A stretch of DNA of 7,653 bases from Eubacteriales Family XIII. Incertae Sedis bacterium. Its GTDB lineage: Bacteria; Bacillota; Clostridia; Peptostreptococcales; Anaerovoracaceae. The DNA lies in the NCBI GenBank assembly GCA_031269205.1, contig JAISZM010000182.1:1-7653 (forward strand), in the 5' to 3' direction. The position numbers were made by a program, and so were the translations under genes. Shown here piece after piece: positions 5,481-7,653 of the stretch (its first letter is position 1; every line of letters starts with the position of its first letter). The notes under the pieces were generated by a model. That model made no database searches. It had not been told where the DNA came from and saw only the letters and a program-made list of their open reading frames with translations.

Positions 5481-6804
5481 CGAGAACGTCGTATTCTTCG
5501 CCCGTCAGGAGTCCCGACGCGAGCGCCGCTTCGCGCAGGGTAGTGTCCTCGGCGTGCGCGCGCTTCGCTATCTCCGCGGCCTTGTCGTAGCCGAGTTTCG
5601 GCGTGAGCGCCGTGACGAGCATGAGGGAGTCTTCGATGTGTTTCGCTATCACGGCCTCGTTCGGCCGGATGCCGCGCGCGCAGTTCTTCGTGAACGACGC
5701 CACAGCGTCCGCGAGCAAGCCTATCGACTGCTGCGTGTTGTAGGCGATAACGGGCAGATAGACGTTCAGTTGCAGCGCGCCCTGCGAGGCCGCGAAGCCT
5801 ACCGCGGCGTCGTTGCCGAAGACCTGAGCGCAGACCATCGTCAACGCCTCGCACTGCGTGGGGTTGACCTTGCCGGGCATGATGGAACTGCCGGGTTCGT
5901 TCGCGGGGACGACGAGTTCACCTATGCCGCACCTCGGCCCGGACGACAGCAGACGGACGTCGTTCGCTATCTTCATGAGATCGGCCGCGATCGCCTTCAG
6001 CGCGCCGTGGAGGTTCACGACGGCGTCCCTGCTCGTGAGGGCCTGGAATTTGTTCGGGGCGGTCACGAAGGTGTGGCCGGACAGCTCCGTGATCTTCGCG
6101 GCCGCGAGCGCGGCGAACTCCGGATGGGTGTTCAGCCCCGTGCCGACGGCCGTGCCGCCGAGGGCGAGGCGTCTGACGGGGTTCAAGGCGGAGAGTATCA
6201 TCTCGCCCGTCTCCGACAGCATCGCGCTCCACGCGCCGATCTCCTGGCCGAGCGTCAGCGGCGTCGCGTCCTGGAGGTGCGTACGGCCTATCTTCACGAG
6301 TCCGGCGTACTCGCGCGCGAGCTTGTCAAGCTCGAGGCGAAGCTCGTCTACGGCGGGCAGGAGCCTGTCTTCCACGGCGCTCACGGCGGCGATATGCAGG
6401 GCCGTCGGGAATACGTCGTTCGAACTCTGACCCCTGTTGACGTCGTCGTTCGGATGCAGACCCGTGAGTCCCGCGACGACCTCATTGACGTTCATGTTCG
6501 TCTGCGTGCCCGAACCCGTCTGCCAGACTGACAGCGGGAATTCGTCCTCGAGTTCCCCCTCCGCGATCCTGTCCGCGGCCCTCGCTATCCTGTCCGCCTT
6601 GTTCTTCTCTATGACGCCGAGTTCCGCGTTCGCGAGGGCGGCGGCTTTTTTCAGGACGCCGAAGGCCCTGATGATGTCTTTCGGCATCTTCTCCTCGCCT
6701 ATCGCGAAATTCTCGAAACTGCGCTGGGTCTGCGCTCCCCAGAGCCGTTCGGCGGGTACTTTGACCTCGCCAATGCTGTCTTTTTCTATTCTGTAATTTC
6801 CCAT
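5458..6804 (-). CDS. fumC: Class II fumarate hydratase (fumarase C)
   Basis: Oxygen-stable, iron-independent fumarase that interconverts fumarate and L-malate in the TCA cycle or its reductive branch; a cytoplasmic homotetramer in the family. It has 448 residues, slightly shorter than the usual 460-470. Seen: WGAQTQRS (22-29), TGSGTQTNMN (96-105), GQSSNDVFPTA (125-135), GRTHLQDATP with the proton-relay histidine H176 (173-182), GGTAVGTGLNTHPEF (216-230), and the signature GSSIMPGKVNPTQCE (305-319) with the catalytic serine pair at 306-307 and K312. The SSND-F-PTA form and the GTGLNT motif favour fumarase over aspartase, which shares the fold. The ATG at 6804 is preceded only by a weak GGAAG site. 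It is followed directly by ffs, whose promoter it overlaps, and diverges from the exported-protein gene. Confidence 0.96.
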   Translation of the reverse strand: MGNYRIEKDSIGEVKVPAERLWGAQTQRSFENFAIGEEKMPKDIIRAFGVLKKAAALANAELGVIEKNKADRIARAADRIAEGELEDEFPLSVWQTGSGTQTNMNVNEVVAGLTGLHPNDDVNRGQSSNDVFPTALHIAAVSAVEDRLLPAVDELRLELDKLAREYAGLVKIGRTHLQDATPLTLGQEIGAWSAMLSETGEMILSALNPVRRLALGGTAVGTGLNTHPEFAALAAAKITELSGHTFVTAPNKFQALTSRDAVVNLHGALKAIAADLMKIANDVRLLSSGPRCGIGELVVPANEPGSSIMPGKVNPTQCEALTMVCAQVFGNDAAVGFAASQGALQLNVYLPVIAYNTQQSIGLLADAVASFTKNCARGIRPNEAVIAKHIEDSLMLVTALTPKLGYDKAAEIAKRAHAEDTTLREAALASGLLTGEEYDVLVDPARMV

Positions 6805-7043
6805 AAGACGCTTCCATCATACAGGATTGTCCGCCATATTACAACTTATGTTGGGAGGGTAAATTCGCCGATCTCTTTCGCCTTTCGATGTCTAGCAAGG
6901 GTATGAATGATGTGCGAGAGTTTTATATGAGAATGGTTCGCGGGCGGTTTGTCGGGGATTCACCGGGAGTCCGCTTCGGGCGCCGCGTCAGGGAATGTGC
7001 GAACGGCGTGCCCGGCGTACTTCTACAACGCGTGGATGGTAGC
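6805..7043. other. Divergent intergenic region between fumC and the exported-protein gene
   Basis: This 239-bp gap holds the candidate fumC promoter and no recognised RNA or operator. The plus-strand frame of the exported-protein gene stays open across much of it, with further ATGs at 6888, 6903, 6927 and 6933. A longer N-terminus is therefore possible, though it would put 40-56 residues in front of the signal sequence. No convincing plus-strand promoter was found. Confidence 0.5.
6836..6863 (-). promoter_or_regulatory. Candidate fumC promoter
   Basis: On the minus strand TTTACC (6858-6863), a 16-bp spacer and TAATAT (6836-6841) would start transcription near 6829, leaving a leader of about 25 bases. 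A second candidate (TTGTAA, 17 bp, TATGAT at 6816-6821) would give an almost leaderless message and is less likely. Confidence 0.45.
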
Positions 7044-7653
7044 ATGGTTCAACGTATGAAAAGCACCGAATATCGCAAGGCGGGCAAGGGCAGACCAGCG
7101 CTGTCGGTATTCGCTTGCGGTCTCGCCGCTTTCATCGTGACGATGGGATTTGTGTTGTTCTCGTGCAAGACCTCTTTCGATCACATTCCGCGGCAGCTTT
7201 ACGGGATCGTCTACGACACACGAAAGGTCGCGGGACTCGTCGTTCGCGACAAGGCCGGCGAGGTCTACGAGTCGGAGACCTCGTTTATCTTTGAGAGAAA
7301 GTACGGGGGAGAGGCTGTGAGCGGAGGCAGGATGGATTTCACCTTTTTTCTGGACGTCGCCGAGGGGTTTGACGAGAGCGACGTATCGTTCGACGACCCG
7401 AACGTCGCCTGCGACATCGGCCCGGCTAGGGGGAGGACGATTTCGAACGGCCTGAACGTCGATCGCCTGAACATCGATCGCCTGAACGTCAACGCGGGCG
7501 CAATCGCGGACGGTTGGCGCAGGCTGACCGTCCACTGCGAGGATTTCGATACGAGCAAGGCCCTTACCGTAAAGCTGCGCTACTCCGCCGAGGCACTGCT
7601 CCTGCGAGACGCGGCGGCGGGCGATTATCGATGGGATGTCGACGAGTATACAG
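7044..7653 (+). CDS. Unrecognised exported or lipoprotein-like protein, 3' end missing
   Basis: The frame is open to the window end (203 codons visible), with the GC-rich third positions of a real gene in this genome. The N-terminus has basic residues (R4, K6, R11, K12, K15, R17), then a hydrophobic segment of about 20 residues ending LFSC at about 38-41. That fits a lipobox (cleavage before the Cys) or a single N-terminal anchor. The remainder is hydrophilic and acidic, and its beta-strand-like patterns suggest an extracytoplasmic domain; no family is recognised. A run of three five-residue repeats (LNVDR, LNIDR, LNVNA) lies near 137-151. The start is uncertain: 7044 has a poor GGATGG upstream, ATG 7056 is in frame, and longer forms from 6888 or 6927 are possible. 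It is the only plus-strand gene and diverges from fumC. Confidence 0.6.
   Translation, partial: MVQRMKSTEYRKAGKGRPALSVFACGLAAFIVTMGFVLFSCKTSFDHIPRQLYGIVYDTRKVAGLVVRDKAGEVYESETSFIFERKYGGEAVSGGRMDFTFFLDVAEGFDESDVSFDDPNVACDIGPARGRTISNGLNVDRLNIDRLNVNAGAIADGWRRLTVHCEDFDTSKALTVKLRYSAEALLLRDAAAGDYRWDVDEYT
7451..7494 (+). repeat. 15-bp tandem repeat, three copies, in the exported-protein gene
   Basis: Units begin at 7451, 7466 and 7481 with CCTGAAC; the first two differ by one base over 15 (CCTGAACGTCGATCG and CCTGAACATCGATCG), and the third diverges after ten bases. Each encodes a pentapeptide LN[VI][DN]x, and the period of 15 keeps the frame. Confidence 0.75.

Noticed and set aside
7023..7558. Two minus-strand open frames at the right edge
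   Set aside because: They overlap the plus-strand frame that stays open to the window end and has a signal sequence and consistent codon use. Neither minus frame shows a recognisable domain or ribosome binding site.

Overview
The window is a moderately GC-rich (roughly 58% by eye) bacterial chromosome segment. It carries six protein genes, one small RNA gene and their control regions, with no sign of an insertion sequence, prophage, CRISPR array, tRNA or rRNA. Every complete gene is on the minus strand, so the local order of transcription runs from high to low coordinates. Only a truncated exported-protein gene at the right edge is on the plus strand. RecR, DnaX and the class II fumarase look like those of anaerobic Clostridia or Synergistota. 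With two amino-acid/polyamine-type permeases alongside, an amino-acid-using anaerobe (Synergistota is my leading guess) fits, but the phylum cannot be fixed from this window.

Right edge (6805-7653): a divergent intergenic region separates fumC (minus) from an unrecognised exported or lipoprotein-like gene (plus) that runs off the window.

Centre (3008-6804): fumC (class II fumarase) is followed by ffs (short, 4.5S-type signal recognition particle RNA, no protein), then dnaX, ebfC (YbaB family) and recR. The ffs promoter overlaps the last codons of fumC. dnaX-ebfC-recR is the classic replication/repair cluster: a clamp-loader ATPase, a nucleoid-associated DNA-binding protein and a recombination mediator. 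ebfC and recR overlap by one base. The DnaX here ends straight after the clamp-loader collar region, so this locus encodes only a gamma-like protein, with no tau extension possible in any frame before ebfC.

Left (1-3007): a 417-bp control region separates recR from two permease genes in a row. The first is a 14-helix-type APC permease resembling the PUT (polyamine/amino-acid) branch; the second, cut by the window edge, resembles the LysP/AroP-like AAT branch. The control region has a perfect sigma-70 promoter (TTGACA, 17 bp, TATAAT), a perfect 7-3-7 palindrome just upstream of it, and a predicted leader of about 309 nt with several hairpins and a 7-5-7 dyad. Part of that dyad recurs in the gap between the two permease genes. 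This regulated double-permease unit, the embedded ffs gene and the tau-less dnaX are the parts most worth following up. I see no clear evidence of a wholly new multi-gene system.
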